From Hedera helix (lineage: Eukaryota; Streptophyta; Magnoliopsida; Apiales; Araliaceae), in contig OX359284.1 of assembly GCA_947179155.2 (NCBI GenBank), positions 9,116,432 to 9,180,431 on the forward strand: a stretch of 64,000 nt of DNA, in the 5' to 3' direction. How positions within the stretch are numbered: the first letter of the stretch is position 1; the number at the start of each line of letters is the position of its first letter. Of this stretch, positions 35,470 to 46,077 are shown in pieces. The notes beneath the pieces are model-generated. The model was given only the letters and a program-made list of their open reading frames with translations. It searched no databases and was not told where the DNA came from. The position numbers were made by a program, and so were the translations under genes.

Positions 35470-35650
35470 ATCGATCGGCCGCGCATGGCGCGTGACCGGC
35501 CTTCCGCGGACCAAACGACGTCGTTTGGTTTCGTTCCGGAAGAACAACAGCCGCGCATGGCGCGACCCCCCCGTCTGGCGTCCAAAACGACGCCGTTTTA
35601 CGCCAGCCACAGAAAAAAATTAAGGCCGCGCGCCATGCGCGGTCGGCCCT
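35470..35650. other. CpG-rich palindrome island in the LTR of element E (also 44406-44586)
   Basis: It holds GCGCATGGCGC-like cores in inverted context three times, and the perfect 20-bp palindrome ACCAAACGACGTCGTTTGGT at 35510-35529. It lies in otherwise AT-rich LTR. Overlapping small ORFs on both strands (35376-35673) come from this GC-rich patch and are not credible genes. Confidence 0.8.
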
Positions 35651-36751
35651 TTATTTTTTTTTCTTCTTCCTAGCGACACAGTAGCCAGCCGGAAGCATAA
35701 ATTCCCATTTTTGATCAATATTTCCACCATAAAATTATCCCAAACATCAAGAAATTCATAGATACACTCCTAAAAATTATATAAAACAATAATATAATTA
35801 TTTCCTAATTTTTCATACAATTATTTTATCTCCATAAATACCCAAATAAACCAATAAAAATGATTTTATACCTTCTTTTGAGACTTTGTATGCACCCGGA
35901 TAGCTCCAACTATTTTTCTTGCCGGCGATTATGGTGGTTGTGGGTGGCGGATGGTGATGACAGAGAAGAAAAGAAAAAGATAAGGAGAGATGGTTTGGTT
36001 TGCTAAATAACCATTGTTGTTATATTATTATTATATATTCTATATATAAATAACCTTGCCAACTTTGCATTTTTAATTTCTCACTTGATTCCACCGACTT
36101 ACTTAAGTCGGTGAGAACAAAAAATCTCCATGCATGTGTATTTTTAATACATTACGTAATTAATTTGGGTAATAAATATTTTATATAATGTATATAAAAT
36201 ATTTATTTTAATTTACCAAAATTCATAAAATAATTTATAAATAATATTTATATATTTTGGGGTACTTTATTTGATAAATTTTGTACACGCACAATGACAT
36301 GTATGTACTTATATGAAGTATTTTATACTTCCAAAATTAATAAAATAAATTGTATAACTTAATAAAATTTATTTTCTTATGTTTCAACTTCATTACATAT
36401 ACATTACGTAAACCTACATGTATTTTCTAATATTACATAATATATACATAATTTACTTATTATATATATTATGTATTATAACAATTTCTCTTACATGTAT
36501 AATTCATAAAACATTATATCTCATAAAAGTAGAAATAATTTATTTTATTAAAAATAACAATCATTCATATTTCTTTATTATTCTTTTTACCACTTTATAT
36601 ATTTTATATAAACTATACAATATAAATTTTGTATAATTTATATAATTATTAACCTTTTCTATAATAAATTTATTTTCTGGTATAAATTATACATCACCCT
36701 CATATAATTTATATAACCAAAATTCCTTCACACATAATTATATTTCCTTAT

Positions 36752-36762
<11 letters not shown>

Positions 36763-36822
<60 letters not shown>
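36763..36822. repeat. (TA)n microsatellite in the 3' LTR of E (5' LTR copy 45693-45769)
   Basis: TA run interrupted once by 'ttta' in the 3' copy. It is longer and uninterrupted in the 5' copy. This is the main length difference between the two LTRs. Confidence 0.9.
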
Positions 36823-36827
<5 letters not shown>

Positions 36828-37131
36828 TTCTATGTATTATTTACATATATAATTCCTTTCTTAATAATCTCCAAATTTTCTCATAGTTATAAATTAATCC
36901 ATGATCAATAATTCTGACTTCATTAATTACCTCATTAATTTTAATTTAATTCAAAATTTTTAATATTCATCCTCTTTTCATTAACATATAGCATTAAATT
37001 AATAACCGTAATAGAATATACCTCCATGATTAATTTACATAATTCACATTAATTGCTTAATTTAAATAACTAAAATACACACATTTTATTTATTTAAACT
37101 TTTTACACGTCATAATATCCTGGATATTACA

Positions 37132-37145
37132 TTCTTCCCCCCTTA
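37132..37145 (-). other. Polypurine tract of element E
   Basis: The minus strand reads TAAGGGGGGAAGAA directly before the 3' LTR. It would prime plus-strand DNA synthesis. Confidence 0.93.
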
Positions 37146-37176
37146 TAAAAATTCCGTCCCGGAATTTCTACATTAA

Positions 37177-40100
37177 CTATTCGAATAAATGGGGATAATT
37201 CTTTTGCATTTTCTCCTCTAACTCCCAAGTGGCTTCTTCAATGTTATGATTTCGCCATAGCACTTTAACAGAAGGAATCACTTTATTTCTTAAGACTTGT
37301 TCTTTCCTATCTAATATTTGGACAGGAATCTCTTCATAAGTTAAATCCCTCTCTATCTGAATCGGTTCATATGCTATGACGTGCTTATAATCTGGCTTGT
37401 ACAGTCGTAACACTGACACGTGAAAAACATTGTGTATGTGCGCTAACTCTGGAGGTAAAGCCACTTCATAAGCTACCTCCCCAACTTTTCTTAATACTTC
37501 AAACGGTCCAATAAATCTAGGACTTAATTTACCTTTCTTTCCGAATCGGATTTTTCCCTTCCATGGAGACACTTTAAGAAACACATGACTTCCCACTTCA
37601 AAATCTCGATTTTGCCTACGCAAATCTGCATACTTTTTCTGTCGATCTTGGGCTGCCACTAACCGGGACCGTATTAATCTGACTGTATCCGCCGTTTGTT
37701 GAACCAGTTCAGGTCCTAGCAATTGACGTTCACCTACTTCATCCCAACACAAAGGAGTCCTACATTTTCTTCCATATAAAGCTTCATAAGGTGGCATTCC
37801 TATACTTGCGTGATAACTATTGTTGTACGCAAATTCCACCAAAGGTAGATGATCATCCCAACTCCCTTTGAAGTCCATAACACAAGCCCGTAACATATCT
37901 TCCAAGGTTTGTATTGTTCTTTCGCTTTGACCATCGGTTTGAGGATGGTAAGCCGTACTCAATCTCAATTGTGTTCCTAATCTCTCTTGTAGACTTCTCC
38001 AAAAATTTGATGTAAATCGCGGATCACGATCTGACACAATTGATACTGGTACTCCATGTCTTGATATTACTTCTTTAATGTAGATTCTAGCCAATTGATC
38101 CAAATTGTATTTGATCTTAATTGGCAAGAAATGGGCCGACTTTGTTAGTCTATCCACGATCACCCATACAGCATCGTAACCCTTTTGAGTAGTCGGAAGT
38201 CCTACTACAAAATCCATGGTAATATGCTCCCATTTCCATTCTGGAATTTCAAGAGGTTGTAATAGCCCACTTGGTCTCTGATGCTCAGCTTTGATCCGCT
38301 GACACGTCAAGCATCGGCTTACATAATCCGCAATTTCTCGTTTCATGTTTGGCCACCAAAAATATTTCCGTAAATCTTGGTACATTTTCGTACTTCCTGG
38401 GTGAATTGAGAATTTTGAATTATGTGCCTCTTGCAATATCTCCTCCTTCAATTCAACTACTGCTGGTATCCAAATTCGCGCCTCAAATCTTAAAATTTCA
38501 TTATTATCTATCTGAAATTTTACTTCATCACCTGAAGTAATCCTATTCCTTACCTGAATACATTCGCCATTGGTTAATTGGGCCTCCTTCACCTTATCTA
38601 ACAATATTGGTTGCATCTTTACAACAAATAGCATCTCATCTGTTTCAGAGGGGTACTTCACTTCAATTTCCAACTTTGTCATTTCTCGAATTAGTTCATC
38701 TTGAACAGTTAATTTCATCAACTTTTCTCTCTCCTTTCTACTTAAGGCGTCAGCTACTACATTAGCTTTTCCTGGATGATAGAGGATTTCACAATCATAA
38801 TCCTTTATCAATTCCAGCCACCTCCGTTGACGCATATTTAACTCCTTTTGCGTGAAGATATATTTCAGACTTTTGTGATCTGTATATATCTCACATTTTT
38901 CCCCATAAAGGTAATGTCTCCATATTTTCAATGCAAAAACTACTGCTGCCAATTCCAAATCATGCGTCGGATACCCTTTCTCATAATCTTTCAACTGCCG
39001 GGATGCATATGCAATAACCTTTCCGTTTTGCATAAGCACACAACCTAATCCTTTATGAGAAGCATCACTATATACCACAAAATTTCCAGTTTCATCAGGC
39101 AAAGTCAACACTGGAGCTTCACTTAGCCTTTTCTTTAACTCACAAAAACTTTCTTCACACTTATCGGTCCACACGAACTTCACGGACTTTCTAGTTAAAT
39201 TGGTTAGCGGAGTTGCTATCTTAGAGAAATCTTGAATAAATCGTCGATAATAACCCGCTAAACCTAAGAAACTTCTTACCTCCGTGGGTGTCTTTGGTTG
39301 TTCCCAATTAATTACAGCTTCAACCTTTGCAGGGTCCACAGAAATTCCATCTTTATCAATAACATGACCCAAAAAGTGAACTCTTTCCAACCAGAATTCA
39401 CACTTCGAAAATTTGGCATATAGTTTTTCTCTCCTCAAAGTTTCCAACACTATTTTTAAATGATCAACATGCTCTTCCTGAGACTTAGAATACACCAGAA
39501 TATCATCTATGAACACCACTACAAATTTATCCAAATAGGGTTTAAAAATCCTATTCATCATATCCATGAATGCCGCTGGTGCATTTGTTAGTCCAAACGG
39601 CATAACCAGAAACTCGTAATGACCATAACGAGTTCTGAATGCTGTTTTCGGCACATCCTCCTTTCTTATTTTCAACTGATGATATCCTGACCGAAGATCA
39701 ATCTTTGAAAAATATTTTGCTCCCTTCAACTGATCAAAAAGATCATCAATCCTTGGCAACGGGTATTTATTCTTGATGGTCATCTTATTTAACTCTCTAT
39801 AATCAATACATAACCGTAGAGTTCCATCCTTCTTCTTAACAAATAGCACTGGTGCTCCCCATGGAGATACACTTGGTTGAATAAACTTTTTATCTAATAG
39901 CTCTTGTAATTGTTTCATCAATTCTTTCATTTCCACTGGGGCCATTCTATACGGAGCTTTAGATATGGGAGCAGTTCCTGGTGCTAAGTCAACCACAAAT
40001 TCGATTTCCCGATCTGGAGGAAGACCAGGTAAATCATCCGGAAACACATCGGGAAATTCGTTCACTACCGGTATTTCTCCCATTTTCATCTCACCTTTTC

Positions 40101-41718
40101 CGGTATCTATCACATACGCTAAGTATCCCGTGCCTCCCTTCCTTAACGCCTTACTAGCTTGCATGACTGACAGACAACTAAACTGTCTTGGTAATTTGCT
40201 ACCATAAAATACTATTTTTGACTTTTTAGGAGTCTGTAAAGTTACGCACTTCCGTTGACAATCAATCATCGCTTTATGGTTATACAACCAATCCATCCCT
40301 AGGATGACATCAAATTCCCCAAGACGTATTGGAATTAAATCCACATACAACTTATGTTTCCTTATCACCATAGGGCAATGTTTATGCACATGATTAACAG
40401 GTATCACTTCCTTATTTGCAATTTCTATATTTAAGGGTTGTTCTAAGTTTTCATGAGTCAACCCTAGTCTTCTAGCAAATTCATCAGAAATAAACGAGCA
40501 GGTAGCACCCGAATCAAAAAGCACACATGCATTAGTATTGCAAATTGAGATGGTACCTGACACCACATCTTTAGACTTTTCCGCATCCTGCACCGTCATA
40601 TTAAAGGTTCGAGCGGTAGGACGACCTGGTGGAGTTGGTGCGGGGAGTGTCAGTTTCCCTCCACTTGTTACCTCCATCGTCTTCTTTGGGCAATTACGAG
40701 CAAAATGATCTGCCGCTCCACAGTTATAACATCCAGTTTTCTTCAATTTTGGGCAATTTGGTGCAATGTGTCCCTCTTGCTGACACTTATAACATACCTT
40801 CTTTCCCTTCAGACAAACCCCAGAATGATTCTTCCCACAACTGCTACACGGCTCAACTTTCTTCTTTACATCTCCGGATTTGTTTCCGGAGGTGTTGGTA
40901 CTACCACTCCACTTTTTCTTGCCAGGAGGGTTGGTGCTACTACCACTTCCCCCCTTGGAATCTCCTTCATTCTTTCTTTTCTTTTGTTCCTGATGATATT
41001 TAGTAATAGCTTCACTACCTCCCTCAGCTAACATTGCCTTTTCCAACACATCAGCATATGTTGTTGTTTGAAACATATTCACCTTGCTATAAATCCAGGG
41101 CTTCAATCCCTGTTCAAATCTTTTGGCTTTCCGCTCTTCTGTATTGACCTGGTATGGGGCAAACCGGGCCAATTCATTAAATTTGGCAGCATACTCAGCT
41201 ACTGACATGTTATTCTGTTTTAATTCTAAAAATTGAATCTCCAACTTGTTTTGCATACTAGTGGGAGAATAATTTTCGAAAAACAGTTCCTTAAACCTCT
41301 TCCAAGGAACAATTTCTCCTGCCTCTCTATTTCGGTTTGCTTGCCACCAATGGGCAGCATCTCCTTTCATCATGAAGGTCGCAAAAGCAGTCTTCTGCTC
41401 CTCAACTACTCGAACCACTTCAAAAACCCTTTCCATCTCCATAATCCAAGTTTGAGCTTCTATAGGGTTTATAGAGCCCTTAAATTCTGGTGGTCCAGCT
41501 AATTTAAAATCTTTAAAATTTGCAAAATTTAAGGGTTGGGCATTCTGTTCAGCAGGAACTGGGTTCCTATTTTGCATTGCACCTGCTAGTAAATCTACTA
41601 ACCTTTGCACTAGATTAACTGGGACTGTTTCTGGTTCAATTCTTGTACCTGTCCCAGTAACTTCATTCACTGATTCTTCTTGTGCTCTTCTAACAGGTCT
41701 ACCTCTCTTTGGCGGCAT
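37177..41718 (-). CDS. gag-pol: Gag-pol polyprotein with C-terminal chromodomain (1513 aa), element E
   Basis: A single open frame with no stop between gag and pol. Domains: a basic N-terminus (MPPKRGRPVRR); a retrotransposon gag core, about residues 85-225; a CxxC...HxxxC cluster near 291-302; CCHC knuckles at 309-322 and 330-343. The aspartic protease DSGAT has its catalytic Asp at 402. Reverse transcriptase has FIDD at 736-739. RNase H has Asp 885 (YSDASHKG) and YTDH near 946. An integrase HHCC finger lies around 1090-1155, and the DDE triad is D1169, D1230, E1266, with the expected 35 residues between the last two. The chromodomain, about 1455-1513 (VKVLWRNHNIEEATWELE), is of the divergent type found in Tekay/Del elements and probably guides integration to heterochromatin. 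Gag builds the particle, and pol copies the RNA and integrates it. The ATG at 41718 directly follows an acceptor-like TTTCAG|A. All catalytic residues I can check are present, so it may be functional. Confidence 0.97.
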   Translation of the reverse strand: MPPKRGRPVRRAQEESVNEVTGTGTRIEPETVPVNLVQRLVDLLAGAMQNRNPVPAEQNAQPLNFANFKDFKLAGPPEFKGSINPIEAQTWIMEMERVFEVVRVVEEQKTAFATFMMKGDAAHWWQANRNREAGEIVPWKRFKELFFENYSPTSMQNKLEIQFLELKQNNMSVAEYAAKFNELARFAPYQVNTEERKAKRFEQGLKPWIYSKVNMFQTTTYADVLEKAMLAEGGSEAITKYHQEQKKRKNEGDSKGGSGSSTNPPGKKKWSGSTNTSGNKSGDVKKKVEPCSSCGKNHSGVCLKGKKVCYKCQQEGHIAPNCPKLKKTGCYNCGAADHFARNCPKKTMEVTSGGKLTLPAPTPPGRPTARTFNMTVQDAEKSKDVVSGTISICNTNACVLFDSGATCSFISDEFARRLGLTHENLEQPLNIEIANKEVIPVNHVHKHCPMVIRKHKLYVDLIPIRLGEFDVILGMDWLYNHKAMIDCQRKCVTLQTPKKSKIVFYGSKLPRQFSCLSVMQASKALRKGGTGYLAYVIDTGKGEMKMGEIPVVNEFPDVFPDDLPGLPPDREIEFVVDLAPGTAPISKAPYRMAPVEMKELMKQLQELLDKKFIQPSVSPWGAPVLFVKKKDGTLRLCIDYRELNKMTIKNKYPLPRIDDLFDQLKGAKYFSKIDLRSGYHQLKIRKEDVPKTAFRTRYGHYEFLVMPFGLTNAPAAFMDMMNRIFKPYLDKFVVVFIDDILVYSKSQEEHVDHLKIVLETLRREKLYAKFSKCEFWLERVHFLGHVIDKDGISVDPAKVEAVINWEQPKTPTEVRSFLGLAGYYRRFIQDFSKIATPLTNLTRKSVKFVWTDKCEESFCELKKRLSEAPVLTLPDETGNFVVYSDASHKGLGCVLMQNGKVIAYASRQLKDYEKGYPTHDLELAAVVFALKIWRHYLYGEKCEIYTDHKSLKYIFTQKELNMRQRRWLELIKDYDCEILYHPGKANVVADALSRKEREKLMKLTVQDELIREMTKLEIEVKYPSETDEMLFVVKMQPILLDKVKEAQLTNGECIQVRNRITSGDEVKFQIDNNEILRFEARIWIPAVVELKEEILQEAHNSKFSIHPGSTKMYQDLRKYFWWPNMKREIADYVSRCLTCQRIKAEHQRPSGLLQPLEIPEWKWEHITMDFVVGLPTTQKGYDAVWVIVDRLTKSAHFLPIKIKYNLDQLARIYIKEVISRHGVPVSIVSDRDPRFTSNFWRSLQERLGTQLRLSTAYHPQTDGQSERTIQTLEDMLRACVMDFKGSWDDHLPLVEFAYNNSYHASIGMPPYEALYGRKCRTPLCWDEVGERQLLGPELVQQTADTVRLIRSRLVAAQDRQKKYADLRRQNRDFEVGSHVFLKVSPWKGKIRFGKKGKLSPRFIGPFEVLRKVGEVAYEVALPPELAHIHNVFHVSVLRLYKPDYKHVIAYEPIQIERDLTYEEIPVQILDRKEQVLRNKVIPSVKVLWRNHNIEEATWELEEKMQKNYPHLFE

Positions 41719-41958
41719 TCTGAAATATGAACTTTATATCAATTTACACTACTATTTTACAATATAAAATTTAAAACTAGCAATTTATATCAAAACATAC
41801 CAGCCTTCCAATATTTACATTAACAACCAACTATTTTACAAGATACGTACATATCCCAGACCACGCATACATCCTATTTACATATCATATCCCTGTTATT
41901 TACATCAAAAGTAGGGTTTCATACTATTTATATAACATATATATATCTCAGTACTACA

Positions 41959-42699
41959 CTATCCCATATTCCATGGGTTCATTGCCCTCCTCATTGCATC
42001 TTCAAATTCTTGTCTTATAATGTTGATCGCCACATCACGATCAATATCTCGCCAATACTGACCTTCCTCTACTCGAAAACATCGAATCCTGTGTTGTGCC
42101 CTTTCCGATGCGCATTTAAAAGCATACTCCATGTCATCCATTTTTACTTGTTTAGCTCTCACCTCGTTTTCTGTAAGGCCTACTTGCCTAGTCGCTCTTC
42201 CCCAAGCATTCTCAATTCTCGCCCTATCTGCCACCTCTCTATTCAACCTATCAACAAGAATCTGTCTTTCTGTAGACAATTCTTCTATTCTATGTTCAGC
42301 TTGGCCCAGTTTATTTACTGCCTCATTTTTCTGTTGGGTGAGGACCTGGAGTTCTTCCTCTCTTTGCTGTGACACAATATTTTGAGCTACAGCTTGGGCT
42401 TCTAACTCATGTACTTGGTGTGTAAGATCGGCCACCTGAATTTCTAAACCATTTATAGTGTCTATGGCGTTAGCTATTAACTCTTCATCTGGGTCTAAGT
42501 TTTCGGGAGGAGTACCTTCAGAAGACCCTCCTTCTTCTTCATTTATATCCATATGTTCTTCTGGTTCAAAGTCTGGTTCATACTCTGACCCTGGCTCAGA
42601 CACTGGTGGACTAGCAATTATTCTCTCCGGTACTACATGTATATCCCTAATCTCTTCTTCTTCAATCCTAGCCCCACTTGGTTCGCCTGTCTCTGTCAT
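41959..42699 (-). CDS. Upstream coiled-coil ORF of element E (246 aa), function unknown
   Basis: It lies between the PBS and gag on the element's coding strand, 240 bp before the gag ATG. I start at ATG 42699 (MTETGEPSG); the frame extends five codons further only to a TTG. The start follows an acceptor-like TTGTTTTATAG|G. Residues 1-75 are acidic and disordered-looking (EEEE, EPDFEPEE, NEEEGG). About 80-170 form a long heptad-patterned helix rich in Gln, Glu and Leu. The C-terminal part (DDMEYAF, ERAQHRIR, DAMRRAM) is shared with the broken counterpart in element A. No catalytic, zinc-finger or membrane motif is seen. It could be a structural or Gag-partner protein, or an expression regulator. 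Conservation in two diverged elements argues that it is real. Confidence 0.8.
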   Translation of the reverse strand: MTETGEPSGARIEEEEIRDIHVVPERIIASPPVSEPGSEYEPDFEPEEHMDINEEEGGSSEGTPPENLDPDEELIANAIDTINGLEIQVADLTHQVHELEAQAVAQNIVSQQREEELQVLTQQKNEAVNKLGQAEHRIEELSTERQILVDRLNREVADRARIENAWGRATRQVGLTENEVRAKQVKMDDMEYAFKCASERAQHRIRCFRVEEGQYWRDIDRDVAINIIRQEFEDAMRRAMNPWNMG

Positions 42700-42870
42700 C
42701 CTATAAAACAACAATACGAGAATCTTCTATCAACGTTAATCTAACCATTATATAATAATTTTTAAATAACACATAAATTATTGATTTTTTTTTGAACATC
42801 CTAAATTCCCTACTTCCCTTTAAACTCGCTTTGAGTTGCGTACTCATACCTAGTTCGTACTAAAGTTTTC

Positions 42871-42880
42871 CCTCACCTAT
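42871..42880 (-). other. Candidate splice donor in the leader of element E
   Basis: The minus strand reads ATAG|GTGAGG with the boundary at 42877/42876, aligned with TTAG|GTGGGG of element A. A second good match, CTAG|GTATGAGT, lies at about 42852-42843. Together with the acceptor-like AGs before both ORFs, this suggests alternative splicing of the leader. Not proven. Confidence 0.4.
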
Positions 42881-42896
42881 AGTCTTAAATCTTTCA

Positions 42897-42908
42897 GCTC
42901 TGATACCA
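42897..42908 (-). other. Primer-binding site of element E
   Basis: The minus strand reads TGGTATCAGAGC three bases after the 5' LTR. It matches initiator tRNA-Met. Confidence 0.93.
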
Positions 42909-42911
42909 ACC

Positions 42912-45687
42912 TGTGACGCCCCCAAATTCAGGCTCCTGGAACCTTGAATTTGGTGTTCACTAATCATAATATCGCATATATTAATCACTACCCAGAATTT
43001 ACCATTAATATACATTACATGTGCTAATCTCCAACATAGAACAAAATACATCTCTCACACTCACAGGGTCGTTAACCTTTACATACACATAACATTACTA
43101 AGATAACATTTCCTATTTACAGTCACAACATAGATTTAAGACTACCGGCTGGGGACAACACATCAATTTCTTCAGTCCGATATCTTTCCTTTGCCTTTGT
43201 CTTTCTTATCTAGATTCTCGGGTTTTACATCTTTGTCTGCGACATTTTAAGCAAGTAAAAGTGAGCAACTAAAGTGCTCAGCAAGTATAATGAACAGAAT
43301 AACAATGTATTATGAGGATCAGAAATTATACCAATAATGAAACATTAATTCGATTAAAACGAAAGAGAATAATTGCAAGAATTATCTTTTGAAACATGAT
43401 ACAATTGAATTAAACTGAGGGTGTCAAGACCATTGAACGTAGGTTAATCAATTTTAATATTGATAACCCGTTTATGTCATAAAGACCATAAAACCTTAAA
43501 TCCGTACTCGAGGTGATCAGCCTCTTGTACCTATGACTGTGCACATCATATTACCGCATATTGCGGGGGAATCAGAATTTAAAGCATCCGACAAGCTATA
43601 CCCCTGGAATAGGGTTGTTCATCTCAGTTTCTAGGAGTCCGCACCAAAACAATTTGGTTTGGCTCAGCACTAAACAATATAGCATAATTTGAAATTCAAT
43701 GGTATCAAAAGTCTAGCCGAACAAATGGTCTAGACTCATAATTATTAATTCATTGACAAACAATCATGTTTCGTTATGAACGGCATTTATGAATATATGT
43801 ATGTAACAAAAGAAATTTTTTTTTCATTGAATAATCCACAATATCACTGAAATCAATATTCGATAAAATGGAATAATGATGAAACTTTAGGAAATAAAGT
43901 TCAATAAATATTTTAATAGCTAACACATGACTAATGGTTCAAAGTTAGGGTTTAGGAACTTGCCTCGATATCCGTTTAGTATGTTAACTGCTAAATTTTC
44001 CTTTCTTGAACACCCTATAATAATAACATAATCAAATAATAATAATTTAGTAACTCGAGATATTAATATATATAATTAATATCACTCATAACCTAATTAT
44101 TCTACCCATCGGCTCTATATGGGTATTCAAAATTAATTATAACCTATTTTGGTTATTAATCTTAATTATGTTATTTTAATTCCCATTATTAAACATTTAA
44201 TAATTAATTGGAATTATTCCTCAAAATTGGAAAATTATTAAATTTAATTTATAAAACATTTTTATACATTTTCCTGATTTTATATAATTTTTATATAATT
44301 TTTATTAATTTTTAAACATTTATTTTAATTAAATTCACTTTCAATGGCATTTTCGTAATTAATCTGAAATCCGGAACCAGGGGTAAAACGGTAAATTCGC
44401 GAAAAACCGATCGGCCGCGCATGGCGCATGACCGGCCTTCCGCGGACCAAACGACGTCGTTTGGTTTCGTTCCGGAAGAACAACAGCCGCGCATGGCGCG
44501 ACCCCCCCGTCTGGCGTCCAAAACGACGCCGTTTTACGCCAGTCACAGAAAAAAATTAAGGCCGCGCGCCATGCGCGGTCGGCCCTTTATTTTTTTTTCT
44601 TCTTCCTGGCGACACAGTAGCCAGCCGGAAGCATAAATTCCCATTTTTGATCAATATTTTCACCATAAAATTATCCCAAACATCAAGAAATTCATAGATA
44701 CACTCCTAAAAATTATATAAAACAATAATATAATTATTTCCTAATTTTTCATACAATTATTTTATCTCCATAAATACCCAAATAAACCAATAAAAATGAT
44801 TTTATACCTTCTTTTGAGACTTTGTATGCACCCGGATAGCTCCAACTATTTTTCTTGCCGGCGATTATGGTGGTTGTGGGTGGCGGATGGTGATGACAGA
44901 GAAGAAAAGAAAAAGATAAGGAGAGATGGTTTGGTTTGCTAAATAACCATTGTTGTTATATTATTATTATATATTCTATATATAAATAACCTTGCCAACT
45001 TTGCATTTTTAATTTCTCACTTGATTCCACCGACTTACTTAAGTCGGTGAGAACAAAAAATCTCCATGCATGTGTATTTTTAATACATTACGTAATTAAT
45101 TTGGGTAATAAATATTTTATATAATGTATATAAAATATTTATTTTAATTTACCAAAATTCATAAAATAATTTATAAATAATATTTATATATTTTGGGGTA
45201 CTTTATTTGATAAATTTTGTACACGCACAATGACATGTATGTACTTATATGAAGTATTTTATACTTCCAAAATTAATAAAATAAATTGTATAACTTAATA
45301 AAATTTATTTTCTTATGTTTCAACTTCATTACATATACATTACGTAAACCTACATGTATTTTCTAATATTACATAATATATACATAATTTACTTATTATA
45401 TATATTATGTATTATAACAATTTCTCTTACATGTATAATTCATAAAACATTATATCTCATAAAAGTAGAAATAATTTATTTTATTAAAAATAACAATCAT
45501 TCATATTTCTTTATTATTCTTTTTACCACTTTATATATTTTATATAAACTATACAATATAAATTTTGTATAATTTATATAATTATTAACCTTTTCTATAA
45601 TAAATTTATTTTCTGGTATAAATTATACATCACCCTCATATAATTTATATAACCAAAATTCCTTCACACATAATTATATTTCCTTAT

Positions 45688-45773
<86 letters not shown>

Positions 45774-46077
45774 TTCTATGTATTATTTACATATATAATT
45801 CCTTTCTTAATAATCTCCAAATTTTCTCATAGTTATAAATTAATCCATGATCAATAATTCTGACTTCATTAATTACCTCATTAATTTTAATTTAATTCAA
45901 AATTTTTAATATTCATCCTCTTTTCATTAACATATAGCATTAAATTAATAACCGTAATAGAATATACCTCCATGATTAATTTACATAATTCACATTAATT
46001 GCTTAATTTAAATAACTAAAATACACACATTTTATTTATTTAAACTTTTTACACGTCATAATATCCTGGATATTACA
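42912..46077 (-). repeat. 5' LTR of element E (3166 bp)
   Basis: Near-identical to 33976-37131. It differs at a handful of bases, for example near 43572, 43973, 44407 and 44427, and in the length of the TA microsatellite (45693-45769). Stem-loop at 43262-43280; GC island at 44406-44586. Confidence 0.95.

Larger units (their letters stand above)
33976..37131 (-). repeat. 3' LTR of element E (3156 bp)
   Basis: Starts TGTAATATCCAGGATATT on minus at 37131 and ends GGGGGCGTCACA at 33976. Contents: stem-loop 34326-34344, GC-palindrome island 35470-35650, AAGAAG|GTATAAAA at 35872/35871, TA microsatellite about 36763-36822. Confidence 0.95.
33976..46077 (-). mobile_element. Element E: intact, young Ty3/gypsy chromovirus (Tekay/Del-like)
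   Basis: A complete 12.1-kb element on the minus strand. It has a 5' LTR (42912-46077), PBS, upstream coiled-coil ORF, gag-pol with chromodomain, PPT and 3' LTR (33976-37131). The TSD ATAAC is perfect (33971-33975 and 46078-46082). By eye the LTRs differ by about seven to ten substitutions in 3.15 kb, plus the length of a TA repeat, which points to a recent insertion. Both ORFs are open. It is the only apparently complete autonomous element in the window. Confidence 0.96.

Noticed and set aside
35376..35673. Three overlapping small ORFs in the LTR of E, repeated at 44312-44636
   Set aside because: They come from the GC-palindrome island, are open on both strands and recur only through LTR duplication.
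38349..42706. Plus-strand ORFs across element E
   Set aside because: Antisense shadows of gag-pol and the upstream ORF.
42700..42714. Five extra N-terminal residues for the upstream ORF of E
   Set aside because: The extension begins at TTG. The first ATG is at 42699 and aligns with the start in element A.
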